From positions 43,311 to 107,310 of the forward strand of contig JAHBMJ010004820.1 of the NCBI GenBank assembly GCA_018398765.1: DNA of 64,000 bases, written 5' to 3'. The notes beneath the pieces are model-generated. The model did not search any database. It worked only from the letters and a program-made list of their open reading frames with translations, and was not told the origin of the DNA. Source of the stretch: Chromera velia. Its lineage: Eukaryota > Sar > Chromeraceae. Below, piece after piece: positions 45,429 through 57,000 of this stretch (position 1 is the first letter of the stretch; each line of letters starts with the position of its first letter). The position numbers were made by a program, and so were the translations under genes.

Positions 45429-46863
45429 ATTCATTCAGCCCCCGATCGATCGCTCAAACGACAAGCAAGGCCGTGTGCAACCCTCTCTGACTGGTCTGGT
45501 CTGGTGTCTGTCTTTCCTCAGGCCTGCATGGCATGTATCGTGTCTGTATGTGTCCTTTTGAAAGTTCTGACCAGAAACATTCAAAGCGTTGACCCGTCCT
45601 CTCTCTACTGTTCCTTACAGTGTCTTCTATTCGCTTGCTCTTATTTTTGGCATGCATGTTATGGTGCAGACTGATTGACATATCCTCATGTGCATGCATG
45701 GATCGTCCCGGCTCCCTTCCCTTCTCTGAAAAGTCGGCCAAAGACTCTTTTTGGTGCGTATTTTCATCGATATAACATTTTTGCATCCTTCCTCGCATCC
45801 TGCTTGGGTTCCGATAAGACTGCCGTCTTGCCTTCTAGGCTGTCTTCCTGTTTGCCTGACCCTTTTTGATTCAGAGCCGGCAACGACAACCGGATCACTC
45901 ACAAAAATAATGGACTGCACGCTGGTAGTAAACGTTGCCAGCTGGACTGTCAGCCTAGCTGTCAGCCAGACTGTCAATCTGCCATACTGTTTGCCTTGTT
46001 TTCAAGTGGATCGAGTTACAACTAGATTTATACAGAGACCTTCAATTTCAGACTCGATCGGCAATCGCTTTGTGTTGGAGAAATAATAAGAAATATATTA
46101 AACTAGATATTAAAGTATAAACTAGAGTATAAATCGCCATGGTATGTTAGTGCCAGTTTGTATTGGCACATCAATGAATTTAGGAATGAATGAATGAAGA
46201 AATGAATGAATCATGAATAAATAGATAGGATGATGAGATTAATGTTCTAGTTTCATAATGCTATAGGGCTAATTTAGTGCCTCTCCAATGCTCTGTATTT
46301 GTATTTTTCTATATTTTTGTCATATACATGCAAACGATAATGCTAGTGAATTCCGAGACTAGTTCCGAGACATGCCATGCCAGGCCTAAGCCCTAGCCTA
46401 AGCCTTTGGCCGTTTGACAGGCTACACACACCTAACTTAAATTTCTTATGTTTTTTCTAGGCTAGTATTGTATGCTAGTGTACACTAGGCTCTAGTATGT
46501 TGGACATTCGATATTGAGACGGGAGACCATGCAATCCTGCGATTTAAGATAAATCCCAATCTTACTGCTTAGTATTATAATTGATCTTATCTTATTATTG
46601 ATTCTTATATGCCTTAGCAGCATACCCGCAAACTGGTTAATTCCGAGGTTCATTCTTTCTAAGGTCCCCATATGATAGGCCATATCAAAAAAAAAAAAAA
46701 AAGAAATTAAGCTAAAAACCTAATAAGTTTTTTTTATTATTATTTTCTAGAACAACACTTGAACAACTGTTTTAATTATCAAAAGTTATAGTTTGGTTCT
46801 AATACAACTGTTAGTTCAATCTAATATTGACCTCAACCACCTATTAGCTCTCTATGTCTCCCT
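44281..46863. other. Intergenic, no gene recognised
   Basis: 3' flank of the b5 reductase, then low-complexity sequence: (TG)n(AG)n near 45060-45112 and (TG)n at 45397-45427. From about 46080 the sequence becomes AT-rich with short TAGG/CCTA-type repeats. No conserved frames were seen on either strand. Confidence 0.5.
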
Positions 46864-47530
46864 ATGACTTTGCCTTTCCCGTCAAGAACAGCTGATCATC
46901 ACTCCGTCTATCCGAGTGCTGCTGCTGCCGCTGCCCCTCCCTCAACGCTCACTCTTCGCACCTCTCCCCTGGTGCCCCAGAGGCACCCGCTGGCTGCTCT
47001 GTGGTGTGCTGCCTGCATTTTTGCCTTTATATATGCGCACACCTGCCCGTATGTACGTCCTATCCCACTTCAGACTCACAAGATGCGCTACCTTCTTAAG
47101 AAACATCTCAGCATCCTTTTCGAGGGCCCCATCTACACTGCTGATGAGGGGCGTGAAATCGTATCCTTTGTCCCTGCACAGCTTTAGGCACGGCTTGGCA
47201 TATTGCTCCTTTTTCCCCGTGGCTGACCGGGTGAGAACTTTTTGCCAGTCACCCTGTGTATAGGAGGCGGTCTGGGTATTAACCACCCTTGTATCTAGGA
47301 TTGCCTACCTCTGCCTTGCCTAGAGTCCCCATACTGAGAAGTCCCCGTAGAGGGCCGGTAGACTTGGCACCTCTCCCTCCAACTGTTGTTTGGGGTGTTG
47401 GATGGGTGTTGCACAATGTAGCACAATGTACAAGTGTTGTTTAGAAAAGAAAAAAAAGAAAATTAAAAATCAATTTTTAAGCAATTACTTTTTTTAAAAA
47501 AAAATGGGGAGCCTAGCATTCCTTTAGATT
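46864..47530 (-). mobile_element. Retroelement C-terminal fragment (probable)
   Basis: A minus-strand frame (47286-46942) reads CLKLCRDKGYDFTPLISSVD and then GALEKDAEMFLKKVAHLV. This resembles the C-terminal segment found after reverse transcriptase in many protist and plant LINE-type elements (a G-x-x-F-x-P...DG...A-x-x-F-L pattern). No RT motifs are nearby. AT-rich sequence surrounds it. It is probably a truncated retroelement remnant. Confidence 0.4.
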
Positions 47531-47753
47531 TTATGATATGCCTAGTGATATGCAGTCTAATGCAGTCTATAATATAGATCGAGCCTAAGTCCAGGCCTAA
47601 GTGGTGGTGCACCGTAGTTCACCGGCTTTAACCATCTCAATTAGGGAGGTCTGATGCATGTAGGCGCTTTCCTTGGAAGTTGCACGTTGAACATTCGGCA
47701 TTAGAGTGGGAGGCTAATCCTCCAAACATAAATCCTAATCCTAATCCTAATTA

Positions 47754-49094
47754 TAGTGACCATGTTTGATTTAATTATATTTGATTTGATTTGATTTGAT
47801 TTAATTTGATTTGATTTGATTTGATTTAATTTGAGCTTCAACCTCAAATATTTAATATTTGAGGTAAGATTTGAGGTTAACCTCTTAGAGTTCCTCACTG
47901 AGTCACTGACTTATTGTCACTCTGATCATTTTTCTCATGACAATAGTTATCAGAACATTTCTGATGTGTGTTTCAAAAATTTAAAAATATATATATACAA
48001 TTATAACTTATCAGTTCCATAAAAAAAATATGCCTGTGTGGCAGTGTATATACACTAGTCACTGAGACTCACTCTAGTACTAATAGAGATTAAGAACGTA
48101 AAATTGATAGATTTGAAATTGCATATGACTTTTTGTTGATACGATAAAGTTAGAGCACGTACCAAAATTGAGGTGACAATCACTCAGCTTTATGGCACTT
48201 CCTTTTCCTCTTCTTCATGATCACTTTCTTCAATGTGAATCGAATCGATCGGTGGTGGGAGCTGCTGAGAGCTTTTTCTCTGGCTTTTCGGCTTTCCAGG
48301 AGTGGGTGCTCCTGGGCTTCTATTCGGTTGCGGAGAGATGACAACGGGGTGAGACGGAGAACCGCGCACACGTTTGCTATTGTTGTTGGTGTTGGAACCG
48401 TCCTATTTCTGGGCAGCTAAGCATCTAGAGTTGGTAAGTTCGGCTACCCTCTGTGCCACGCCAGGGCCGACAACAAGCCTCTTGTGTTAGAGGTGAATAT
48501 AGAGAGGTTGGTAGCCTTCCTCACCCAGAGTGATGACTTTCTCAGGAGGGGCTCCTTGTATTTTTACCTGACACTGAATCACATTTGCCCCCTTTTGCAC
48601 GGACCATATTTTTTTTACGTACCCGGCTCTAAAAACAAATGTCTCCTTCTTCCCGTTCGACCCTGTCAGATTGTGTGACATGTCTTTACGGGGTGTAAAA
48701 TGTTTGCAGATACTCAAAAAAGGGGCCGTAAAAGATGTTCCAGCACCAGAAAAGTCAACACAGCTGTTCGGGAAAACGTTCAGCTGATCGGTTTACCTCG
48801 GTATGAAGTAAAAAGGGGTGAAACGTCAATTTCAGTGCAGCTCAAAACGTTTTTTTTTTTAGAGTAAACCATCAAGATTTAGGTTTTTTCATTTGAATCA
48901 GCATGCGTGACGGATCGGTACTTGCAAAAGTTTTTTCGGGACCTTCATATTTGAGGTTGAAAGTCATATTGATCAAATATTTGATCATATTTGATAGGTC
49001 TTTAAACACTAGGTCCTCCCTAACCAGATATTTGATTTGAACTTAAGCCCTACCTCAAATCAAATTAAATCAAATCAAATCAAACATGGTCACT
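47754..49094. mobile_element. Non-autonomous TIR element with 9-bp TSD (TAGTGACC family, copy 2)
   Basis: 1341 bp. The ends read TAGTGACCATGTTTGATTT and its complement, followed by GATTT-rich sequence and an AACCTCAAAT/ATTTGAGGT hairpin. An exact 9-bp duplication, TCCTAATTA, flanks it at 47745-47753 and 49095-49103. The interior differs from copy 1 and has two short opposite-strand frames (48217-48420 and 48487-48717) with no family match. No transposase is seen. Confidence 0.88.
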
Positions 49095-49103
49095 TCCTAA
49101 TTA

Positions 49104-49440
49104 ATTCAATTCAACCAAAAATTGAACTAGTAAGAATCAACTCTAGATACAACTATTACTATTATTCATATTACAATTAATAACTATCATTAGTAGGTTA
49201 ACTCGTTCAAGTTAATCATTATGGCATCATTATAGTGACTATAAAATCTTCATAATCATTATGGGTGGTCCTAGAGGTGGTCTTATCAAAAAAATAAGAA
49301 TTTGAAGGAGTTTTACAGCCAAAAAGGTTCATCTTTATGAAATAAATCAACTCATTCAAACCGTTTTTTGAGAAAGTAATTTTCGGATGAGAAATCGGCT
49401 TCCAAAGTAAGGTGACTCCCCATAATCATTATGAAGTCCA
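49104..49440. other. AT-rich flank with trace of foldback family
   Basis: No gene. CATAATCATTATG repeats are present. At 49386-49408 there is a sequence like the inner arm of the 1302-1650 foldback element (GATGAGAAATCGGCTTCCAA). Confidence 0.4.
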
Positions 49441-49885
49441 GAGTCACTATAAAAATTTAAAATTATTATGAAAGTACCCCTTTGAGTTAACCCACTGATG
49501 ATATACACAGTTTGCCCAACGGTCTGCACCTGCGACTTTTGTGTTAAGTATGAAAGGTGGTTAGACTCTAACAGACAATAGACATAGATTTACTTGGTCT
49601 TATAGTTTTATAGAGAGAGAAAAGAGTCACTATAAAAATTTAAAATTATTATGAAAGTACCCCTTTGAGTTAACCCACTGATGATATACACAGTTTGCCC
49701 AACGGTCTGCACCTGCGGCTTTTGTGTTAAGTTGCCCAACAATCATCTCTTGCTCATCTGCTTACGCAGCTGCAGCTGCTTTTGCTGTGGCTTCCTCTGC
49801 CTTCTTCCTTACTCTTTTCTCTGCTCGAGTTTCAACCATTTTCAGAAATTGAAACTGGAGTCAATCAGATCGTGACACACTGAAT
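49441..49885. repeat. 183-bp tandem duplication containing a copia LTR fragment
   Basis: The segment starting GAGTCACTATAAAAATTT at 49441 recurs at 49624 for about 105 bp. Between the copies (49551-49620) lie the outer 70 bp of the copia LTR, which starts TGAAAGGTGGTT and recurs at the real LTR (49886). It is a rearranged junction beside the element's 3' end. Confidence 0.75.
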
Positions 49886-52485
49886 TGAAAGGTGGTTGGA
49901 CTCTAATAGACAACAGACATAGATTTACTTGGTCTCATAGTTTTATAGAGAGAGAACTGACAGAGAGAAGAAACTTCTTCTCTTCTGTCATTCAGTCTGT
50001 TATTGTATCCAAACGCAGATCTCACTCAGAATTAATTCAATGTATAGAGCACATCGCTGCCGCATATCTTACTATTATGCGGCGGCGGGACTAGCGGCGG
50101 GCAATCCTATACTAAACCCTTACAATCACCCCCTGATTGTGAATACAATGAACGATCACTCAGTTAGGGTGAACAAAGCGAACTTTTTTTGCAAAATCAA
50201 TTATCTTCCGTCTCGTACCTGATTTGACTGCAGTCGATCGATCACGAGCGAGATACTGAGTGCCTCTGTCCCTTAAAAGTTTCAATTTTGTCTGTCTGTC
50301 TGCACGCATGAGATTTGTTGGGCATTACAGTGTTTTTGCTCTCATGATTGCTCTCAACTCTTGCCGAACAAATCGAAGCATGCCTTGCAGACAAGGCTCC
50401 GATCTCGCCTCTCCCGTCTCTAACTGTTCCATCAGAGGAGCAGAATCAGTCACGAATTCGATCAGGACTTTCTTCTGCCAGAGAGCCTCTGCAAACGACT
50501 TCCATGTATACGCTTTCTTCACTGTTTTATGCTGTGCGCAGAGCTCAGAAGACGTGCTGGAATTCAAGACTCTCTTGATTCGTTTGAACTTCTACGCAAA
50601 AAGATTGTTCTCTTGCATAGATTCAATCGACTCGCTCTGATCAACTAGAAAAGCCTCATACCCTGCCCACCCCTCCCCCCGAGAAAGAGAAAAAGAACCA
50701 TCATGGAAGGGGACAATCTTAGGATTGGGACAAGGCGTGAAGACAAAAGACCTTTCTGTTTCCTGAGCATGCAGAAGAAGACGCAACACCCCCTCAACCT
50801 TCTCTGCAGAAGGCCGAGTCGATCATCAAGACAACTCACTGAAAAGAAAAACTAACTGTACTGACAATTGAAACTTTTGTACTAGAAAGTGACTTTTAAT
50901 TTTCTATATATCACACTAAATTTTATATAAAAAACTAAGTTTTTAAAGCACTTAGAATGATTCTATTTATTGTTTCTTACCTGCATGAAAGTATGAACAA
51001 CTTTTAAAGATAAGGTTTAATGGGTTTGTGGTGTGTATGTTGGAAATTGTTGGACGTGAGTGAGGTGAAAGAGTTATAGTATGTTGATATATCGGGAAAT
51101 GATTGTAGACTCTGCAGGCATATGACAATATGCAGTATAATGCACAAACAAGCTAACTTTTACTTCTAATGGAATATGCCGAATCTGCACACTGATGTAA
51201 GGAGGGGGCACACAGCGGGCAACCCCCATGAAAGGTAAGAATGAATGTCCACAAACAGATTTGCCGATTTGACACCCACAGAAAGCAGTTCAACCAAACA
51301 AATGTTGAGCACTATGACCGTGTAAGAGGTAAATGCTTAGCTTCTGAAAGCCTGATCGATCCATGGCCTCTAGCCAGAGGGCTTTGCCTATGACCGGCCA
51401 TCATAGCGTTCTTGTTTTTTCTGGGTGAGGCCCGGCACTGGCCACTAGGTCTTAGTCCACCCAGGAGCCCTACTTCTAAATTCTCATGCAAACAAGAGCT
51501 GCGCCTCACTTCCATAACTTCAGATCACCCGAGATTACCAGCCGTAATGCTTCCTCACGAAACCCAAGCACAAACAAACGGTCCTCCGAGAAAGGCTCAG
51601 TCTGACTTGCAGTACAGATATATGCAAAAATTATAAAGTAGCTCAGAGTCTGGCCACCCAGAGCTAGCCCCCTCATCTAAAAAGCCTTTCCAGCTCCTCA
51701 TCTAGAGCTTGTTAGAGCGCACGCATGGAAAGGATTCAATGGAAGCTTTACTGGGGTAACTTTGTAGGCCCCTTTGCGTGGAGACGGGCCGTGCTCTTCG
51801 TGATGGAAGATCGAAATTGCCCTCTCAGGGCAACCAGTAGAGTGAATGTCATAAACCCAAGAAAAAGTAAAGAAACCAATCCTCTAGGTTTTCGATAAAG
51901 CCTACTTTCATCGCTGGAGAGCAAGTCTGTGTGATGGGAGAGAGGCGGCACTAGGTCGTGCTCTGATCAACTTGAAACATTCGACGGAAAGCCGATTTTG
52001 GGACCCGATTTTAGATCCGCCAACCATGTAATGGCCCCAGAAAGCAAACTACGCGTTGCAAGCCAGGGTCCGGCCGGCTACCAAGGCCAAAAAGCACTTT
52101 CCGGCTGCACGCTGACCCATCAAAATGCCGATCTGAAAAAATTTCAGTCAGGTCTTCAGAAAGTTCTCCTCTACTCAGAAAGTCGGGTCAACAGAATAGG
52201 CCTCTATCCACAAAATCTTGTTGTCAAGCATTCCATTGGATTGTATTGGAAGGTTTGACAACGACAAAATCGTGTTCAGCTTTTTATTCCAGAACCTCAT
52301 TTTTGCAGGGGTTACAGATTCCGGAGTTTTGTCCCCCTCCGGTATCTGTGTTGGCTGGACACCTCTGGTTGCTCGTGGGAGTGGTTGCCTCAGTGTAAAG
52401 GAGTTGTTCGACAACTAGAAGGGTTATCGGACTGGTTTGAATCGCTCAATCAGGTCAGTTCATTTTATGTTGTTCCACCAGCAAC

Positions 52486-52712
52486 AAGGGGGGGTGGACC
52501 CTCTTGCAGGGGTATGAAACAACCCAATTTGATACCTCTGGTGGAGGGGGGAGGTCCGACCTGCTCTGCAGGTTTGCGTCCAAAATGTGTCTAGGAGTGT
52601 TTCCTGGACACATTTTAGACGCAAACCTGCAGAGCAAGTCGGACCTCCCCCCTCTACTAGGGGTACTAAATTGGATTGTTTTGTACCCCTGAGAGAGGGT
52701 CTATCCCCCTTT
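52486..52712. repeat. Long inverted repeat, arms about 105 bp, 14-base loop
   Basis: The left arm (52486-52591) and right arm (52606-52712) mirror each other with scattered mismatches, through CTCTGCAGGTTTGCGT and AGGTCCGAC. Transcribed, it would form a strong hairpin. A smaller inverted repeat (AAAATCTTGTTGTCAA and its complement) lies at about 52213-52276. Confidence 0.85.
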
Positions 52713-53089
52713 CCCAGTGAGGGAATTGAAAAAATCTTGTTTGCAGAGATAAGCCTTCTTGGTGCATACAGAAGGCTTTGTACGATGTCTGTGAGTGTTT
52801 CTATGTAGCTGCAACCTGGCCATTGTGGTTTCTGAATGACTGACCGGTCTGCCCTCAGCAAAGCACAAAACTGCCGTCTCATTTTGCGTATGTTGTTCAC
52901 CCCTGCCCCCCTCCTCTGCTCTTTGCAGGTCGTAGGTCTCCTCCAGGAGACGCTTGTTTTGTGTCCCAGTCCTTTTTCAACTCCTCCAGAGGTAGTTCTT
53001 TATATTTTTGTTAAGGCCGCAGTCTTCAGATTATGAAAAGGAGCAGCGCCCCTACATGCCGAGCCTGTGTTTTTTTCTACCTGCCTGAC

Positions 53090-53815
53090 TGCCTCCGAAA
53101 TTTCGCTCTTCTTGCCTGCTTGACTGCCCTCTAGCTTTTGGCCTTTCTGTCTGGCTAAATGCCTTTCCAATTTCGGCCTTTCCGCCCGCCCTATTGCTTT
53201 CCTAATTTTGGCTTTCGCCGCGCTTCCAATTTTGGTCTTCCTGCCTGCCCGATTGCCTTCCCAATTTCGGCCTTCTTGCCTGCTTGACTGCCTTCCAGAG
53301 TTTTGCATTCCTGCCATGTTGACTGCTTTCCCATTTCGGCCTTCTTGCCTGCCTGACTGCCCTCCAAATTTCGGTTTTTCTATCTGCCTCAATGCTTTCC
53401 AAATTTCGGCCTTTCTATCTGCCTGACTGACTTCACAATTTCGGCCTTCCTGCCTGTCCGGTTGCCTTCTTAATTTCAGCTTTCTTGCCTGCCTGATTGC
53501 CTTCCCTATTTTAGCCTTCCTTCCTGCCCAAGTTTCCTCCTAACGCTTCCTAATTTCGGTCATCCTGCTTGCTTGATGGCCTTCCCAATTTTATTCTTCC
53601 TGTTGGCCCGACTGTCTTCCCAAGTTCGGCCTTCTTGTGTGTCTGACTGCCTCCCAGAGTTCGTTCTTTCTGCCTATATGCCTGCCTTTCAATTTTGGTC
53701 TTCTTGGCGGCCTGACTGCCTTCCAATTTTGGCCTTCCTGCCCGCCTGATTGCCTTCTCGATTTCGGCCTTCCTGCCCGTCCGATTACTTTCCCAATTTC
53801 GATCTTCCTGCTTTC
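53090..53815. repeat. Minisatellite, about 35-bp unit, about 20 copies
   Basis: The degenerate unit is TTTCGGCCTTCCTGCCTGCC followed by TGATTGCCTTCCCAA. The unit is not a multiple of three; frames on either strand give Arg/Gly/Lys/Gln-rich nonsense. There are no spacers between conserved repeats, so it is not a CRISPR array. Confidence 0.9.
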
Positions 53816-53985
53816 ATGTATCATTCTGATGCAAATTAAAGATACAGGTTGTGTTTGCATGCATGCTTTTATGTATATTCTGGCGATTCGACTGACTTTC
53901 TGTTTGTGTGCACGTATTTCTATAGGTGGCGTTCATGGGTGTGCATGTTTGATATATACTGAGATGCCTCCCCCCCCCCCCCCCC

Positions 53986-54000
53986 NNNNNNNNNNNNNNN
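53986..54000. other. Assembly gap (15 N) between poly-C runs
   Basis: C homopolymers lie on both sides. Confidence 0.99.
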
Positions 54001-57000
54001 CCCCCCCCCCCCCCCTACCCCTGACACGCCCGCTGTTGAGCAGTGCCTCATATGAATTGAAAACAAAACAGTTATGATCATGAGAAGAAATGCTTCAATC
54101 AGATCGATTCAGAGCCATTCAGATGCATTTTTTATTGTGTTTTCATCTTAGCGTTAATTTACGATGATAGGTACCAGACAATTTATGGTTTTGAAAAATA
54201 TATACTCTACATATACATTTTTTTATTTCATTTTTTAGACATCTTACTAAGCTTAAATAGTCTTAAATAAATTATGAAAAACAATTGTTTTAAAGGTTAA
54301 ACTATCTATTTTAATGTTTTAAAAACTAAATTTTTTAAAGTTACTTTCGAGTACAAAAGTTTCAATTGTCAGTACAGTCAGTTGAAAAGAGATGGAAGGA
54401 AGTGTCCGAACAACCCACCTTGTGATACCTGTACATTTTTGCATTAGAAAGATCAGATTATTCAAGACTTTCTGTGCTTCTGGAGCCTCAAGAAGAGATG
54501 CATTCAGTCTCCCTCCATGCAATTTCTTCTCATCAATCTCAATCGAATTGAGGTACTCCTTCTGCCCAATCTCATAACCATCCTTCGTTCGAGTCAACGT
54601 CATGTCAATGTACTCAAAACTTTCTCCCTCCTCCAACAATTCAGGCTCATCCATTTTAAGTCTCTTCTGGATGGGTGCAAAGTGAGTGAGAGGGTCAGCA
54701 GCAAAGATGAGTAGATCATCCACATGCATGAGCATGACAGCTTTAATCTCTCCTTTTCCATCTTTCTTTACAAACACACTTTCCCTCAACTCTTCCCAGC
54801 CCTCTTCTCTTGCAATCTTTTTAAAACTTTGAGTGTACAGACGAGGAGCGTCGGCCAGTCCATACATGGCTTTGTTCAATTTAAACACGCACCCCCCCTT
54901 CATCCACTCAGGCAGACCGTCAGGCAGATTGTCAGGCAAACGCACAAAGACTTCATCTTTCATTTCAGCAGTCAGGAAGGCAGTCCGCACATCAGACTTT
55001 GCACACCCCCACCCCTTCGTGGCAGCAAAAGAAAGAACAAGCAACACCGACCACCAATCAGCCGTACCTGAATATGTTTGCAAGTCCTTTTGATCGTCCT
55101 AAAAGCCTTTTACCACCAAACGAGCCTTCGCTACCCTCTCTCCTCCTTTCTTCTTCCAGGTGAGTACCCAACGGCAACGTATCGCCTTCCTTCCCCGGGG
55201 CAAACGCACCCCCCGGGCAAACACCTTCTCTTCCAAGAACCTCTCAAGCTCACTGCACATTCCACCTTCATGACTCCCCCCTGTGACTTCTTCTGCTGTT
55301 GCATCTATATGGCCCTTCTGGGGGTTCAGGTGATCTATCATTTTCTTTTGGATCTCGGCATCGATCAGGACAACATGGGGAAGAGGATGTCTCCTCTTTT
55401 CTTTTTCCCTGATCACCTGCACAAGCCATTCTTTCAATTCTCCAAGGCGCTTCCTCAACGCCTCTTCTTCATCTTCTTTCTCTTTTTTATCTTTCGGTGC
55501 CACGTGCACCCCTTCCTTTTCCTTCTCCTTTTTAACTTCCTGCACATGAAGTGCATCCTCCTCTCTCCCAACCCAAATCCCTGACACAGCACTTGCGACA
55601 GGGGATGGAGACATTGCCCCGTCTTCTCTTCCTTCCTGACAGGCCCTCCGAGGACCCATGCATTCTTTATTTCCCTCAGTCTCTTCTTTCTTTTTCCCCC
55701 CCTCCTGCTCGATATGCATCTCCAGTTGGCCGTTCTGGATTTGCGAGCCTGCAGGTGCCAGAGGAAGAAGAGATGAAGCAACACTCACACCCTTAGCACA
55801 CCCCCTGAGCTGGCTAACTCAGGGAAGACAAGGCAGCGCTCGAACAGCTTGGCAGCCGTCCGAGAGACTTCAGAAAAGAAACGAGCTGAAGCAAAGGAAG
55901 AAGAGAATCGGGCAAGACGAACATCATCTGTATCTTACACTTCCTCTACATCAACGTCTGAGAAGGCATCATCCTCCTCAGCCCCACTTCCAACCCCCCC
56001 CCCCTTCCCAGATCCCAGAGAAACCCCAGAGTCTCCAGAAGAGGAGAGAGAAAGAGAAGAAAGAATAGATTTATATGCATTGGTACCTCTCCACACAACA
56101 AGAGAAACAGAGGATAGAGGAATACGAATAGGCTTCCATCCGTTCTTCTTCTGCACAATCACTACCACCACGTTCGAACTCTCAATGCCCCCAAAGAAGC
56201 CCTCGACCCCATGCATATCCTCCTCATCCTTCTGTCTCGGCCGTGTATCATATACACACACTCGATCACCTACAGTGATCGATAGAATCTCGGAAGCCCT
56301 CTCTTCCCCAAAGCACGCACGCACGGCTGACTGACCTGTTACTATAGACACACAGTTATTCAACTCCTGCACAACTCCTTTGAACAGCCACTTGTCCATG
56401 TATCTAGGCAGGCCTGTCTGTTTCCTCACTTTTTTGAGAAGCCTCTTGACTGTTCTGTTTGCCCTCTCTGTGTTTCTTTGATGCTGTGGTATGTAGTCTG
56501 CCCCTCGTCTGTGGTGGATGTGCTCTTCTTGACAGAAGTGATCATACTGACCTGGCTTGTCGCCTTCAAATTCACCTCCGTTATCTGTCTGCACCTGTTC
56601 TATCTTTCCAAAACGGGGCTCGTACCTTCTGACTATAAAACAGAGATGCCTGACTGCGTGGGCTTTCTTTTTCAAAACTTCTCCATCCATCAGTCTTTTT
56701 GACCTCTCTGTCAGGAGACTTGCAGGCACATCCCCAGAAAGAAAAAGGAGATCCTACATCCAGTGTGAGCCTATACATTCATTTCTTCCCCCACCCCCCT
56801 GTCTGGCTGGAATCCGTCTCATCTCCTTGTTCACTTCTCTACACTCTCTACAGTCAATCAACTCTTCACACTCTTGTATGGTTACTCGATGAGCCATTCC
56901 CTTCTCTTTGAAGCAAGCATACAAGCGCACGCCGGTCGCGTGACCAAACTTTGCGTGCCACATATTCAGTTTACGAGCAGCCATATGTGCACCTTCCGTT

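Larger units (their letters stand above)
50850..54383. mobile_element. 3.5-kb TIR element nested in copia, 9-bp TSD
   Basis: The inverted ends run AACTRACTGTACTGACAA and match for about 50 bp (50850-50900 and 54333-54383). The flanks GAAAAGAAA (50841-50849) and GAAAAGAGA (54384-54392) are a 9-bp duplication with one change, and the copia RT-to-RNase H reading is interrupted exactly here. The interior holds a long hairpin (52486-52712), a 35-bp minisatellite (53090-53815), and a gap. No transposase frame is seen, so it is non-autonomous; a Mutator-like affiliation is inferred from the 9-bp duplication. Confidence 0.85.

Noticed and set aside
53090-53815. Possible CRISPR-like array
   Set aside because: Units are contiguous and diverged with no unique spacers, and the context is eukaryotic; it is a minisatellite.
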